In this document: in pieces, positions 10,595-21,144 of the stretch | How the letters are laid out: every line of letters begins with the position of its first letter | Numbering within the stretch: the stretch's first letter is position 1 | Source: an uncultured Arachnia sp. | Lineage (GTDB): Bacteria > Actinomycetota > Actinomycetes > Propionibacteriales > Propionibacteriaceae | DNA length: 64,000 nt | Direction: 5' to 3' | Assembly: GCA_947493995.1 (NCBI GenBank) | Contig: CANLTJ010000002.1 | Coordinates: 1-64,000 of the forward strand | Translations under genes and position numbers: made by a program | The notes under the pieces: model-generated | The model's database searches: none | What the model was told of the DNA's origin: nothing | Seen by the model: only the letters and a program-made list of their open reading frames with translations

Positions 10595-12148
10595 CTATTC
10601 ACCCCCGGTTCTCCGACGCGGCCACACCGCCCGAAGCTCTCGGAGTTCCCCACCACGAAGCGCGAGAATCACCACGACGTAGATGACTGCGGCCGTGAGG
10701 AATGTCAGCGCCAGACCCCCCAGCTGCCCTGCGGTGGACGCATCACCCAGCCAGGACGGCAGACCCGAAACGCCACACACCCCCACCGCCACCCCGGTTG
10801 CCAGCACCGCACGCATGACCGTCGCCCCCAAGGGGCGCAGTGCGACGCCGTGGTGGCGTGAGTGCAGACGCACGAGCACCGCGATTGCCCCTGCGAGCAG
10901 GGACAAGGAGGTGGATGCAGCCAACCCCGCCACACCGAATCGCATGCCCAGAGTCAGATCGCCCGTGACGTTGACAATCATCACCACAACCGAGACCACG
11001 ATGGGTGTCCGAGCATCACCGACCGCCAGACAAGCACGGGAACCGAGGGAGCGCAGCCCAATGGCGACGGCGGACACTGCGTATGCCGTCACTGCCGTCG
11101 CCGCCATGGCCACCGCGTCCATGGTGAAGGCTCCCCTGCCGAAGAGCACCTCGACGATCGGCCCCGCCGTGAGCATCATCAGGCCTGCCACTGGCGTGAT
11201 CAGAATCACGACCAGACGCATCGCACGCGACACCAGAGCACGAAGTTGACGCCGACGCTCCGGCGCTCCCGCCGCTCCGAACGCAGGATAGATGGCGGCC
11301 ACCAGGGTCACCACCAGCAGGCTGTCGACCAGCGTGACAATCCGCCAACCGAAGTTGAGAGCCGCCACCACACCCTCACCCTGGGCTGAACCGACCGCAC
11401 GATCCACGAGGGTGTTCACATTCACCGCAGCCGTGGTCACAAGGAGCGCCGGAACCAGACGCAACACCTCCCGCACTCCCGGGTCGTTGAGATCCAACCG
11501 AGGTCTCAGTCGCAACGAGAACGTGCGCAGAGGGATGAACTGGATCACCATCCTGACGGCTGAACCCACGACGAATCCCACAGCGAGTGCATGCACCCCC
11601 CACGTCTGCCCGAAGAAGGCGGCTGCGGCGATCATCACGACGTTGAAGGGCAACCCCTGAACACCGGAGGCGAAGAAGCGTCCATTGGCCTGGGTGGCAG
11701 CCGCCAGCACATCCGTGGCCGCGACGAACACCGTGGCCACCAACACAATCCGTGCCAGCTCCACAGCCGTCGCCCTGGTGGCCGCGTCGAAGCCGGGCGC
11801 CAGAACCGTGATGACCAGGTCAGCGGCGACATACATGACCACCGCCCCACTCACCAGCACGAGCAAAGTGAGGGTCAGCACCACCTGAACCACACGATTG
11901 GCACCCTCCTGATCACCGCCTGCAACCGCACGACTGACCACCGGCACGAGGGCGCGCGACATGGCTCCTGCCGCCAGGGCCAGAACAAGATTCATCAGCC
12001 CCTGGGCGACGAGATAGGCATCCAACGCGGAGCTGGCGCCGTACACGGCGGCAATCACCGCATCCCGGGCGAATCCGAACACCTGACTCACCGCGGTCAG
12101 CGTGGCCAGCAGGATCGCAGCACGAGCCACTCCTCGCCCTGCTGCCAT
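10595..12148 (-). CDS. MurJ/MviN-type lipid flippase
   Basis: 517-residue polytopic membrane protein of the MurJ/MviN group in the MOP exporter superfamily, predicted to flip lipid-linked cell-wall precursors. N-terminal ARAAILLATLTAVSQVFGFARDAVIAAVYG is diagnostic, and roughly 14 hydrophobic helices follow. ATG at 12148 is preferred over TTG 12154 because GGAGGAG lies about 6 bases upstream of the ATG. Probably co-transcribed with the ATP-grasp gene. It lacks the long C-terminal pseudokinase part of mycobacterial MurJ (MviN), so it may be an accessory paralogue rather than the essential lipid II flippase. Confidence 0.85.
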   Translation of the reverse strand: MAAGRGVARAAILLATLTAVSQVFGFARDAVIAAVYGASSALDAYLVAQGLMNLVLALAAGAMSRALVPVVSRAVAGGDQEGANRVVQVVLTLTLLVLVSGAVVMYVAADLVITVLAPGFDAATRATAVELARIVLVATVFVAATDVLAAATQANGRFFASGVQGLPFNVVMIAAAAFFGQTWGVHALAVGFVVGSAVRMVIQFIPLRTFSLRLRPRLDLNDPGVREVLRLVPALLVTTAAVNVNTLVDRAVGSAQGEGVVAALNFGWRIVTLVDSLLVVTLVAAIYPAFGAAGAPERRRQLRALVSRAMRLVVILITPVAGLMMLTAGPIVEVLFGRGAFTMDAVAMAATAVTAYAVSAVAIGLRSLGSRACLAVGDARTPIVVSVVVMIVNVTGDLTLGMRFGVAGLAASTSLSLLAGAIAVLVRLHSRHHGVALRPLGATVMRAVLATGVAVGVCGVSGLPSWLGDASTAGQLGGLALTFLTAAVIYVVVILALRGGELRELRAVWPRRRTGGE

Positions 12149-12300
12149 GCACAACTCCTCCCCCCGACGGGACAGGACCGGATGCGCCGCGCTCCTTCAG
12201 CCCCGTCGGGCACGGAGGAAACCCTAACCGCCCCCACGCGAAGTGCCGGGAACGCCACAGCCCGTTCGCTCGTCGTCGTCGATGGGTGAACAATGAGCAC

Positions 12301-12909
12301 ATGAGTTTCGAACCCAGCCAGTGGACCCGCATCATCACCGCAGACCCGGAGCACTCACGTCGCTACATCGAACGATTCGAGCGGATGGCTGCGGCCGGAG
12401 CTGATCTGCAGGGCGAGAGCCGAACGGTCGACGCCATGGCTCCCCGCCACGCCCGCATCCTGGACGCTGGCTGTGGTCCGGGACGGCACGGAGGAGCCCT
12501 GCAGGCCCTGGGGCACACGGTGGTGGGCGTCGATGGGGATGCGACGTTGATCGAATCGGCCCGTGCCGCCTATCCGGAGGCAACGTGGGTGGTGAGCGAT
12601 CTGGCCGAACTGGACCTGCCCGCACGCGGGATCCGCGCCGACTTCGACGTGATCCTGTGCGCCGGCAATGTGATGGGGTTCCTGGCGCCCAGCACGCGTG
12701 TGAACGTGCTGGAGCGGTTTCGGCAGCACCTCACCGAAGGGGGTCGCTCCATCATCGGCTTCGGTGCCGGGCGCGGGTACGACTTCGGTGACTTCTTCGA
12801 CGACGTCGCCTCCGCCGGTCTTCGTGTCGAGTTGGCGCTGTCCACGTGGGATCTGCGACCGTTCCGGCCCGGGGACGCCTTCCTCGTGGCGATCTGTTCC
12901 CCCGCCTGA
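12301..12909 (+). CDS. Class I SAM-dependent methyltransferase
   Basis: 202 residues. SAM-binding motif I is ILDAGCGPGRHGGAL, followed by the acidic motif II VVGVDGD, a WVVSDLAEL segment, and DVILCAGNVMGFL before the later strands. Substrate unknown. GTG 12286 is an alternative in-frame start (MNNEHMSFEP). It is transcribed away from the MurJ-type gene, with about 150 bp between them. Confidence 0.8.
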   Translation: MSFEPSQWTRIITADPEHSRRYIERFERMAAAGADLQGESRTVDAMAPRHARILDAGCGPGRHGGALQALGHTVVGVDGDATLIESARAAYPEATWVVSDLAELDLPARGIRADFDVILCAGNVMGFLAPSTRVNVLERFRQHLTEGGRSIIGFGAGRGYDFGDFFDDVASAGLRVELALSTWDLRPFRPGDAFLVAICSPA

Positions 12910-12920
12910 GGGGCACCGCC

Positions 12921-13694
12921 TCAGGCGATGTCAGTCACCTTCGGCTTCCTCAACACGGTGGCGGCGATGATGACCACCACGAGCCCGATGGCCACATATC
13001 CGGCATAGCGGGCGTAGATGTCGAGGACGGCGACGGCTGGCTCACCCAAGCGCCAGCCGAGGGCGAAGAACCCGATGAGCCACAGTGTGCTGGCGAGATA
13101 GTCGTACAGGAGGAACCGCTTGATGCTCATGTTCGTGGCTCCGGACAGCACGAACACCACCTGCATCAGGGGTAGTGGAATGGGCACGTAGGCGACGAGA
13201 AACCCCAGCGGCCCCAATTTTCTTGCCCACCGCTCAGCACGGGCATACCCGCGGGCCGCGCGCTTGCTCCGTCCGGCCCATACCTCGATCATGCCGCGGC
13301 CCCACAGTTTCCCGGCCCACCAGTAGATCCAGTCGAATTTGAGACTGAGCAGGGACGCCACCAGCAACACCAGCGGCCAGTGCGCCATCTCTCCCACACT
13401 GGCGATTGCACCGCTCGCCGTCACGGCCGTTCGTCCCCCCGTGATCATCGCCAGGATGTCCGGGGCGACGGCGAGCAGCCAGGCCCTCGTCGGGATCAGC
13501 ACGAGGCTGAACACGCCGACGACGCCGAACCAGACGAGGCAGGCGATGTCCGCGCGACCCGGCTCCTTCTTCCAGGGCATGCCATCGGCTTCCCACCACT
13601 GGAGTTGCTCCGCCGCGGAATCGGTGGAGGGCTCCTCGGGGACGGGATCAGAATCGGCGGGCACCGCACTAGGGTACGCGAGCGCCCGCCCCAC
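12921..13694 (-). CDS. DedA/SNARE-associated family membrane protein
   Basis: 257 residues. A hydrophilic acidic N-terminus of about 45 residues precedes a DedA-like membrane domain with five or so helices. The family signatures are a re-entrant LSLKFDWIYWWAGKLWG segment and RKLGPLGFLVAYVPIPLPLMQVVFVLSGATNMS. DedA proteins act in membrane lipid homeostasis and undecaprenyl-phosphate recycling. The GTG at 13694 gives a long hydrophilic leader; a later start is possible. It converges with the methyltransferase, with only 11 bp between the stops. Confidence 0.8.
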   Translation of the reverse strand: MGRALAYPSAVPADSDPVPEEPSTDSAAEQLQWWEADGMPWKKEPGRADIACLVWFGVVGVFSLVLIPTRAWLLAVAPDILAMITGGRTAVTASGAIASVGEMAHWPLVLLVASLLSLKFDWIYWWAGKLWGRGMIEVWAGRSKRAARGYARAERWARKLGPLGFLVAYVPIPLPLMQVVFVLSGATNMSIKRFLLYDYLASTLWLIGFFALGWRLGEPAVAVLDIYARYAGYVAIGLVVVIIAATVLRKPKVTDIA

Positions 13695-13840
13695 ACCGTC
13701 GAAGAAGTCCTCGGGACCTACGAACAGTGGGCCGCTCTACCCAGTGAAGGGGTCACGGTGTAACGTGCGCAGCAGGAAGATGACTCTTCCGTCCACTCGG
13801 ATCGTCGGGCACGTACCTGCCCGTGGAAAGGATAAGTGGC

Positions 13841-14950
<1,110 letters not shown>

Positions 14951-14985
14951 TCAACGGAAGCACTGCTTCGCGCAGCATCACATGG

Positions 14986-15021
14986 CCCTGTGGACGTCCG
15001 CTTCGTCGGGCGCCCACAGGG
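14986..15021 (+). terminator. Intrinsic terminator after the ABC ATPase gene
   Basis: Inverted repeat CCCTGTGG / CCACAGGG with partial inner pairing, followed by CTTTG. It sits 36 bp after the ATPase stop and ends 22 bp before the next start. Confidence 0.65.
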
Positions 15022-15043
15022 CTTTGTGCACTACCGTGATGCC

Positions 15044-16201
15044 ATGGCTGAACTCGGCAGATGGACCACTGCACTCCGCACTGGGCTCGGAACCGACACC
15101 ACCCATGGTGCGGTCGTGCCACCCATCCACATGTCCAGCAACTACACGTTCGAGACGCCGGACAAGCCCCGCAACTACGACTACTCGCGCTCCGGCAATC
15201 CCACCAGAGACCTGCTGAACGACGCACTGGCTGAGCTTGAGGGCGGTGCCGGCGCCACCAGCGTCGCCACGGGGATGGCGGCCTTCACACTGCTGGCCGA
15301 CGCACTCGTGCCTGCGGGGAGTCGTGTGGTCGTTCCGCATGATGCCTACGGCGGAACGTGGCGATTGTTCAGTTTCCTTGCTGCGCAGGGTCGGCTGGCC
15401 GTGGACTTCGTGGACTTCAGCGACGCCACGGCCCTCGCCGAGGCGCTCGATCGGCACCCGGTTCTCGTTGTGGTGGAGACACCGTCGAATCCCCTCCTGC
15501 GCATCACCGACATCCGCGCCACGAGCAGCGCCGCCCACGCCGTCGGAGCCCTCTGCGTCGTCGACAACACCTTTTGCTCCCCCCTGCTGCAGCGACCGCT
15601 GGAGTTGGGGGCCGATCTGGTGCTGCACTCCACCACCAAGTTCATCAACGGGCATTCCGATGTGGTGGGAGGTGCCGTCGTCGCACGTGATCCGTCGCTG
15701 CATGCCGATCTGCAGCTGTGGGCCAATGCCCTCGGCCTGACCGCGAGCGCGTTCGACTCCTACCTCACACTGCGCGGCCTCCGCACCCTGGATGCCCGAT
15801 TGCGGGTCCACGACGAGAACACCCGTGCGCTCCTCTCCGCCATGGCCGGGCACCCCGCCATCGCTGCCCTCCACCATCCGGGTCTGGAGGAGCACCCGCA
15901 GCACGCCTTGGCGGCCTCCCAGCAGTCCGGTTTCGGTTCCATTCTCAGCGTTGAGTTGGCCGGTGGCTGGGAGGCCGTCGGACGATTCCTGGACGGTCTG
16001 CAGATATTCCACCTCGCGGAATCGCTCGGTGGGGTGGAGTCGCTGGTGTGTCACCCATCGATGATGACCCACGCCGGCATGTCGGAGGCGGCGCGCGCCG
16101 AGGCGGGGATCACGCCGGGCCTGCTGCGGCTCAGCGTGGGGATCGAGGCGCTCGACGATGTGGTAGCCGTCATCCTGGAGGCGCTCGACCGAGCACGCTG
16201 A
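15044..16201 (+). CDS. metB: Cystathionine gamma-synthase / gamma-lyase family PLP enzyme
   Basis: 385-residue PLP enzyme of the trans-sulfuration family. RTGLGTDTTHGAVVPPIHMSS, the YSRSGNPTRDLL phosphate-binding segment, VVVETPSNPLLRITDI, VVDNTFCSPLLQRP and the PLP-lysine motif HSTTKFINGHSDVVGG are conserved. Cystathionine gamma-synthase is the best call; the gamma-lyase is closely similar, and the sequence alone does not exclude it. ATG 15044 matches the family start. Confidence 0.88.
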   Translation: MAELGRWTTALRTGLGTDTTHGAVVPPIHMSSNYTFETPDKPRNYDYSRSGNPTRDLLNDALAELEGGAGATSVATGMAAFTLLADALVPAGSRVVVPHDAYGGTWRLFSFLAAQGRLAVDFVDFSDATALAEALDRHPVLVVVETPSNPLLRITDIRATSSAAHAVGALCVVDNTFCSPLLQRPLELGADLVLHSTTKFINGHSDVVGGAVVARDPSLHADLQLWANALGLTASAFDSYLTLRGLRTLDARLRVHDENTRALLSAMAGHPAIAALHHPGLEEHPQHALAASQQSGFGSILSVELAGGWEAVGRFLDGLQIFHLAESLGGVESLVCHPSMMTHAGMSEAARAEAGITPGLLRLSVGIEALDDVVAVILEALDRAR

Positions 16202-16235
16202 CCGCACTGGGAAGAGCCATACTAAGCTGCAACCC

Positions 16236-17615
16236 ATGCCCAGGTTCCTCGCCGCCAAGCCGGATGCGAATCTCATCCGGCTGCCGTGGAATGTTCCCCT
16301 CGAGGACTGGCCCACCCATACGTTGGTTGCCCTGCCGCGAGGCATCTCGCGCCACGTCGTCCGGTTCATTCAGGTCGGCGACGACATTCTGGCCGCCAAG
16401 GAGGTCCTGGAAGAGGTGGCGGTGCACGAGTATCGCCTGTTGACCGAGCTGCGTCGCCTCGACGTGCCGTCGGTGGAGCCGGTGGGTGTCGTTCTGGGTC
16501 GTGAGGACGATGCAGGCGCCCCCCTGGACCCGATCCTGTTGACGCGCCACCTTCCGTTCTCCCTGCCCTACCGTGCGCTCTTCTACTCGGGTGTGAAACT
16601 CGACACCGTCAACCGGCTCCTCGATGCGATGGTGGCGCTTGTTGCCCGCCTCCACCTGATGGGCTTCTACTGGGGCGACATCTCGCTCTCCAACATCCTG
16701 TTCCGGCGTGACGCGGGCGAGTTCGCCGCCTACCTCGTGGATGCCGAAACCGGCGAGATCCACGACGAACTGACGAAGGGGCAGCGAGCCCATGACCTGC
16801 AGATCGCACGCGTCAACCTTTTCGGGGAGTTCAGTGACCTCGAGGCCGGCGACATGCTGGATTCGTCGCTGGATCCCCAGTGGCTCGTGGACACCATCGA
16901 GGAACGCTACGCCAACCTGTGGAGCGAACTGACCGACGCCGAGGAGTTCTCGGAGACCGAGTTGTACCGCCTCGAGGGCCGCGTCCGACGACTCAATGCG
17001 CTGGGTTTCGACGTCGCTGAGATCGACGTCACCACCTCCGACGACGGCCGCACCATCCGCATGCAGCCGAAAGTGGTGGAGGCCGGCCACCACGCCCGCC
17101 GGCTCATGCGCCTCACCGGCCTGGACGCCGAGGAACACCAGGCGCGACGACTGCTCAACGACATGGACACCTACCGCACCCGGCTGCCCGCCCGGATGAG
17201 TGAGAGTGTCGTCGCCCACAAGTGGCTCATGGACGTGTTCGAGCCAGCCGTGGCCCGTATCCCGGAGCACCTGGAGGGCAAGCGGGACCCGGCCCAGTTC
17301 TTCCACGAGTTGCTGGATTACCGCTGGTACCAGTCACAGCGGGAGCACCGGGAGGTCTCCATCACTGACGCCGCCACCGGCTACATCGCGGATGTCCTGG
17401 CCACCCTGCCCGACGAACACATGGGCAACGTGCATCCGGTGGGTCAGGAACTGCAGAACAAGTACGACCCCAGTCATGGTTTCCTCGACGACGACTACGA
17501 GGCCCCCTACGACCCCTGGGAGGAGGCCGAAACCGACGCAGCCGAGGCTGCGTCACCGTTCGGCTTCGACATCGATGCGCTGCGGGCCCGTGCGGCTGAG
17601 CGTGGCCAAACCTGA
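16236..17615 (+). CDS. DUF4032 domain-containing, kinase-like protein
   Basis: 459 residues. The first half resembles a lipopolysaccharide-kinase/protein-kinase fold: a Lys in ILAAKEVLEEVAVHEY, a catalytic-loop-like MGFYWGDISLSNILF (Asp and Asn in kinase spacing), and LVDAETGE in the DFG position. The C-terminal half is the actinobacterial DUF4032 region. Biological substrate unknown. It lies 19 bp upstream of cysS on the same strand, so co-transcription is likely. Confidence 0.8.
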   Translation: MPRFLAAKPDANLIRLPWNVPLEDWPTHTLVALPRGISRHVVRFIQVGDDILAAKEVLEEVAVHEYRLLTELRRLDVPSVEPVGVVLGREDDAGAPLDPILLTRHLPFSLPYRALFYSGVKLDTVNRLLDAMVALVARLHLMGFYWGDISLSNILFRRDAGEFAAYLVDAETGEIHDELTKGQRAHDLQIARVNLFGEFSDLEAGDMLDSSLDPQWLVDTIEERYANLWSELTDAEEFSETELYRLEGRVRRLNALGFDVAEIDVTTSDDGRTIRMQPKVVEAGHHARRLMRLTGLDAEEHQARRLLNDMDTYRTRLPARMSESVVAHKWLMDVFEPAVARIPEHLEGKRDPAQFFHELLDYRWYQSQREHREVSITDAATGYIADVLATLPDEHMGNVHPVGQELQNKYDPSHGFLDDDYEAPYDPWEEAETDAAEAASPFGFDIDALRARAAERGQT

Positions 17616-17633
17616 CGCCCTAGACTGGCTCGG

Positions 17634-19073
17634 GTGAGCCTCCACCTGTATGACACTGCAACACGCTCGGTGCGTCCGTTCGTGCCCCTCGTTGACGGCA
17701 GGGTGTCGATCTACCACTGCGGCCTCACCGTGCAGGCATCACCCCATGTGGGCCACATCCGCAAAGAGGTCGTGTTCGACGTTCTGCGTCGCTGGCTGGA
17801 GCATCAGGGGTTGGAGGTCACCGTCGTCGCCAACGTCACCGACATCGACGACAAAATCCTGACCAAATCCGCCGATGCCGGGGTGCCGTGGTGGGCGCAT
17901 GCGTACCGCTTCGAGCGTGAACTGCACGACGCCTACGCCGCGCTCGGCTGCATCCCGCCCACCTATGAGCCACGCGCCACAGGCCACATCCCGGAGATGA
18001 TCGAGCTGATGGCGGAGCTGGTGGCCTCCGGTCATGCCTACGTTGCGCCCGATGACTCCGGCGACGTCTATTTCGACGTGCGCAACTGGCCGAGATACGG
18101 CGAACTCTCCGGCATGAAGCTCGACGAGATGGAGCCGGCCGCCGATGCCGACCCCCGCGGCAAGCGCGATCCACGCGACTTCGCACTGTGGAAGGGCCAC
18201 AAACCGGAGGAGCCGGAGACTGCCTCCTGGGCCACCCCGTGGGGCCGTGGTCGTCCGGGATGGCACCTGGAGTGCTCCGCCATGGCCGGCAAGTACCTGG
18301 GTGACACCTTCGACATCCACGGAGGCGGCATCGATCTGCGCTTCCCCCACCACGAGAACGAGCTCGCCCAGTCCGCCGCCGCGGGCCGCGGCTTCGCCCG
18401 GTACTGGATGCACAACGCTTGGGTCACCATGGCGGGCGAGAAGATGAGCAAGTCGCTCGGCAACACCGCTCTCGTTTCGGAGGTCACCAAGACCCACGAC
18501 CCGCGGGCTGTTCGCTACTTCCTTCTTGCCCCGCACTACCGCTCCACCATCGAGTTCTCAGCGTCGGACGCCGAGACGCTCGGTTCGCTGGCCGAGGCCG
18601 AGAAGGCCATCGAACGCATTGACTCGTTCCTCCGTCGGGCAACGGAGCGCACGGGTGGGTCCCCGTCCACGGGTGATCCGGCTCCGCAGTGGAGCGACTT
18701 CGAGGCCGCGATGAACGACGACCTCGGAACACCCGGCGCCGTCGCGGCCCTGTTCGAGGCCATCCGCTCCGGCAACCAGGCGCTGGCGGGCGACGATGAT
18801 GAGTCGATTCGCACGCATGAGGCAACTGTGCGCTCGATGCTCGACGTTCTGGGTCTGAACCCGAACGCTCCCGAATGGGCTGGCGGCTCGGCCACCGATG
18901 ACCTGAGCCCGGTGGTCGACGGACTGGTCGCGCATCTCCTTGAGCAGCGCACCGCGGCCCGGGAAGCGAAGAACTGGGCGGTCGCGGACGCGATCCGTGA
19001 CACCCTGGCCGGGGTTGGCCTGACCATTGATGACACACCGAGCGGTCCCCGCTGGAAACTGGAGAAGAACTGA
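17634..19073 (+). CDS. cysS: Cysteine--tRNA ligase
   Basis: 479-residue class I aminoacyl-tRNA synthetase. The HIGH-box region is [13 protein letters not shown], the zinc-site segment is [12 protein letters not shown] with [15 protein letters not shown], and the KMSKS box is [11 protein letters not shown] start at 17634. The stop overlaps the rlmB start by one base (TGATG), so the two are translationally coupled, a common actinobacterial arrangement. Confidence 0.96.
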   Translation: MSLHLYDTATRSVRPFVPLVDGRVSIYHCGLTVQASPHVGHIRKEVVFDVLRRWLEHQGLEVTVVANVTDIDDKILTKSADAGVPWWAHAYRFERELHDAYAALGCIPPTYEPRATGHIPEMIELMAELVASGHAYVAPDDSGDVYFDVRNWPRYGELSGMKLDEMEPAADADPRGKRDPRDFALWKGHKPEEPETASWATPWGRGRPGWHLECSAMAGKYLGDTFDIHGGGIDLRFPHHENELAQSAAAGRGFARYWMHNAWVTMAGEKMSKSLGNTALVSEVTKTHDPRAVRYFLLAPHYRSTIEFSASDAETLGSLAEAEKAIERIDSFLRRATERTGGSPSTGDPAPQWSDFEAAMNDDLGTPGAVAALFEAIRSGNQALAGDDDESIRTHEATVRSMLDVLGLNPNAPEWAGGSATDDLSPVVDGLVAHLLEQRTAAREAKNWAVADAIRDTLAGVGLTIDDTPSGPRWKLEKN

Positions 19074-20020
19074 TGGCTGGCAATTCGACGCGCCGCGGGG
19101 CGAGGACCAAGGGAAGGAATAAGACCGCAGGATCGGGAGGGCGTGTTCGTCGTGGCTTGGAGGGCCGCGGCCCCACACCCAAGGCCGAGGATCGCACTTA
19201 CCACAAGGCCCACAAGGCGAAGAAGGATGCCGAACGGCGGGGCCAGGGGCAGAAGAAGAAGTCCACCCGCACAGCCGTGGGAGCCGACTGGGTGGTGGGC
19301 CGCAATGCAGTCAACGAGGCCCTGCTGGCGGGCATGCCCGTCAAGCACGCGTACGTGGCAGAAGGTGCGGAGCGGGATGACAGGCTGCGTGACATCCTCA
19401 AGTTCACGGCCGAGAACTCCATCCCGCTGCTGCAGGTGACCCGCGGAGAGCTCGACCGGGCGACGGGGGGCCTCGTCCACCAGGGCGTGGCGTTGCAACT
19501 CCCGCCGTTCGAGTATGCAGAGCCCCGGGACGTCTTGGCTGACGCCTTCGAAGCCGCGGGAGCTGGTCTCGTGGTGGCTCTCGACGGGGTTACGGATCCC
19601 CGCAACCTTGGTGCCATCGTCCGTTCGGCCGCGGCCTTCGGCGCCCACGGTGTGATCATCCCGGCGCGCCGGTCCGCCTCGATGACCGCGGCAGCGTGGA
19701 AGACCTCCGCCGGTGCCGCCGCCCGCGTACCGGTGGCGATGGCCACCAACCTCAACCGCGCCATCACCGATGCCAGGAAGATGGGCTTCACGGTGGTGGG
19801 TCTTGCGGGCGAGGGTGACGTGCCGATCTCGGCCATGCCGGGCTCGGAAGGTCCGCTGCTTGTGGTGGTGGGTTCGGAGGGCGAGGGCTTGGCCCGGTTG
19901 ACGCGCGACAACTGCGACGCACTGCTGTCGATCCCGATCGCCAGTTCGGTGGAGTCCCTGAACGCCTCCGTGGCCGCCTCCATCGCCCTCTATGAGATCA
20001 CACAGCTGCGACAGCGCTGA
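19073..20020 (+). CDS. rlmB: 23S rRNA (guanosine-2'-O-)-methyltransferase RlmB
   Basis: 315-residue SPOUT/TrmH-family methyltransferase. A Lys/Arg-rich N-terminal tail of about 65 residues is followed by the substrate-binding domain beginning WVVGRNAVNEALLAG. The knotted SAM-binding domain has LDGVTDPRNLGAIVRSAAAFG, VVVGSEGEGL and SLNASVAASIALYE, the three conserved motifs. Predicted to modify G2251 of 23S rRNA. Coupled to cysS. Confidence 0.93.
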   Translation: MAGNSTRRGARTKGRNKTAGSGGRVRRGLEGRGPTPKAEDRTYHKAHKAKKDAERRGQGQKKKSTRTAVGADWVVGRNAVNEALLAGMPVKHAYVAEGAERDDRLRDILKFTAENSIPLLQVTRGELDRATGGLVHQGVALQLPPFEYAEPRDVLADAFEAAGAGLVVALDGVTDPRNLGAIVRSAAAFGAHGVIIPARRSASMTAAAWKTSAGAAARVPVAMATNLNRAITDARKMGFTVVGLAGEGDVPISAMPGSEGPLLVVVGSEGEGLARLTRDNCDALLSIPIASSVESLNASVAASIALYEITQLRQR

Positions 20021-20030
20021 CCGCGTGCCC

Positions 20031-20101
20031 CTGTCCCCCAGTATGGACTTCTGAGCCACTCGCGGTCATATGCGCCGCGAACGTTCCAGATCTCCATGCC
20101 C
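20031..20101. repeat. 71-bp direct repeat, copy 1 (with 20994-21064)
   Basis: Matches 20994-21064 at 67 of 71 positions in the same orientation, 963 bp apart. It contains the last nine codons and stop of the leftward DUF559 gene plus about 35 bp beyond, and begins 10 bp after the rlmB stop. Confidence 0.9.
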
Positions 20102-20932
20102 CAGGACAGGCCTACGACGGTGCCGACGAGATCGCACAATCTCGAGCAGCACGGGAAGCACAGCATTCCAGTCGTTGAAGACATCGGCCCAGGTGATTCG
20201 GATGCTCTGAAACCCTCGCCGGAGCGCCTCGCGATCACGCCGTCGGTCGTCACGGAAGGAGTCCCTTCCGGAGTGGAACTCGAACCCGTCTGCCTCGATG
20301 ATCAGGGATTCACCCACCAGCATGTCCACCCGGCCCAGTCCAGGGATCAGCACCTGGGTGCGAACCCGGACTCCGAGCATCAGAAGCCGATGCCGCAGGA
20401 CGGATTCCAGTGGTGATTCCACACGACCATCGGCTCGGGCAAGCAGCCGCATCGCGGCTGCCCCGTGCCGCGCCGTCAAGCGCTCGAGCTGATCTGCGGT
20501 GAGCAATCCCTGTCTGATAATGCTGTCCAGTGCGACGATGCCGTGTTCCCGATCGTGACTGGCGAGAACCGCTGACAGTGCGACATCGACTGGCTCCAGC
20601 ACTGACTCCCCTCCCACAACCCTGCCACGGCAATCACTCGCGTCCGCGGGCAGGCAGTGAGTGTCCCGCACGCCTCGTGAGCGGTTCAGATGTATCCGGG
20701 CGTCATCAAGGGTCCAGACATCGTGCAGCTTCAAGGCACTCAGGCAGGTCAGTGTCCCCCGCGCACGTGCCGCTGCCAGAATCGGGGGAGGGGTCCCCCG
20801 CAACGCCACTCTGGTCCGGTCAACGGGTAGGAGGTCACCACTCAGCAATGCACGTTCCACGGAGCGACGACCCTTCCACCGCACCGCCGCTTTCCGCGCA
20901 ACGATGCCGTGGTCATCGATGCCTGCTCTCAT
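20066..20932 (-). CDS. DUF559 (Vsr-like nuclease fold) protein, AbiEi-antitoxin-like N-terminus
   Basis: 288 residues. The C-terminal part has the PD-(D/E)xK-like DUF559 pattern: GLGRVDMLVGESLIIEADG, FEFHS, a DDRRRDREALRRGF stretch, then SIRITWADV. The N-terminal part (residues 1-60) resembles the winged-helix region that precedes DUF559 in many actinobacteria (IVARKAAVRWKG, VERALLSGDLLPV). Function is not established; Vsr-type mismatch endonucleases are the nearest characterised relatives. ATG 20932 is preferred over an upstream extension that enters repeat copy 2. The gene is flanked by 71-bp direct repeats, which suggests duplication or mobility. Confidence 0.72.
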   Translation of the reverse strand: MRAGIDDHGIVARKAAVRWKGRRSVERALLSGDLLPVDRTRVALRGTPPPILAAARARGTLTCLSALKLHDVWTLDDARIHLNRSRGVRDTHCLPADASDCRGRVVGGESVLEPVDVALSAVLASHDREHGIVALDSIIRQGLLTADQLERLTARHGAAAMRLLARADGRVESPLESVLRHRLLMLGVRVRTQVLIPGLGRVDMLVGESLIIEADGFEFHSGRDSFRDDRRRDREALRRGFQSIRITWADVFNDWNAVLPVLLEIVRSRRHRRRPVLGHGDLERSRRI

Positions 20933-20993
20933 GCAGCTGTTATGGGGCACGCCGGCACCCCGACGCCATCTTGGCAAGTGTCTGTGGACAGAT

Positions 20994-21064
20994 CTGTCCC
21001 CCAGGATGGACATTTGAGCCACTCGCGGTCATATGCGCCGCGAACGCTCCAGATCTCCATGCCC
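20994..21064. repeat. 71-bp direct repeat, copy 2; probable 3' remnant of a second DUF559 gene
   Basis: Read leftward it encodes GDLERSRRI-stop, exactly the C-terminus of the intact neighbouring DUF559 gene; the single base change within these codons is synonymous. It lies upstream of that gene, as expected if a tandem paralogue was deleted and left only its tail. Confidence 0.85.
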
Positions 21065-21144
21065 GGGGCCGCAGCAGCGCGAACTGGGCGGAATTCGGAC
21101 CGTCCCCATAGAATTGGTGACGACACCCACCCAAGGAGAACCCA

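Noticed and set aside
20031..21064. Insertion sequence or integron-like cassette around the DUF559 gene
   Set aside because: The flanking repeats are direct, contain part of the gene itself, and there is no transposase, terminal inverted repeat or att-like core. A tandem-duplication remnant explains them better.
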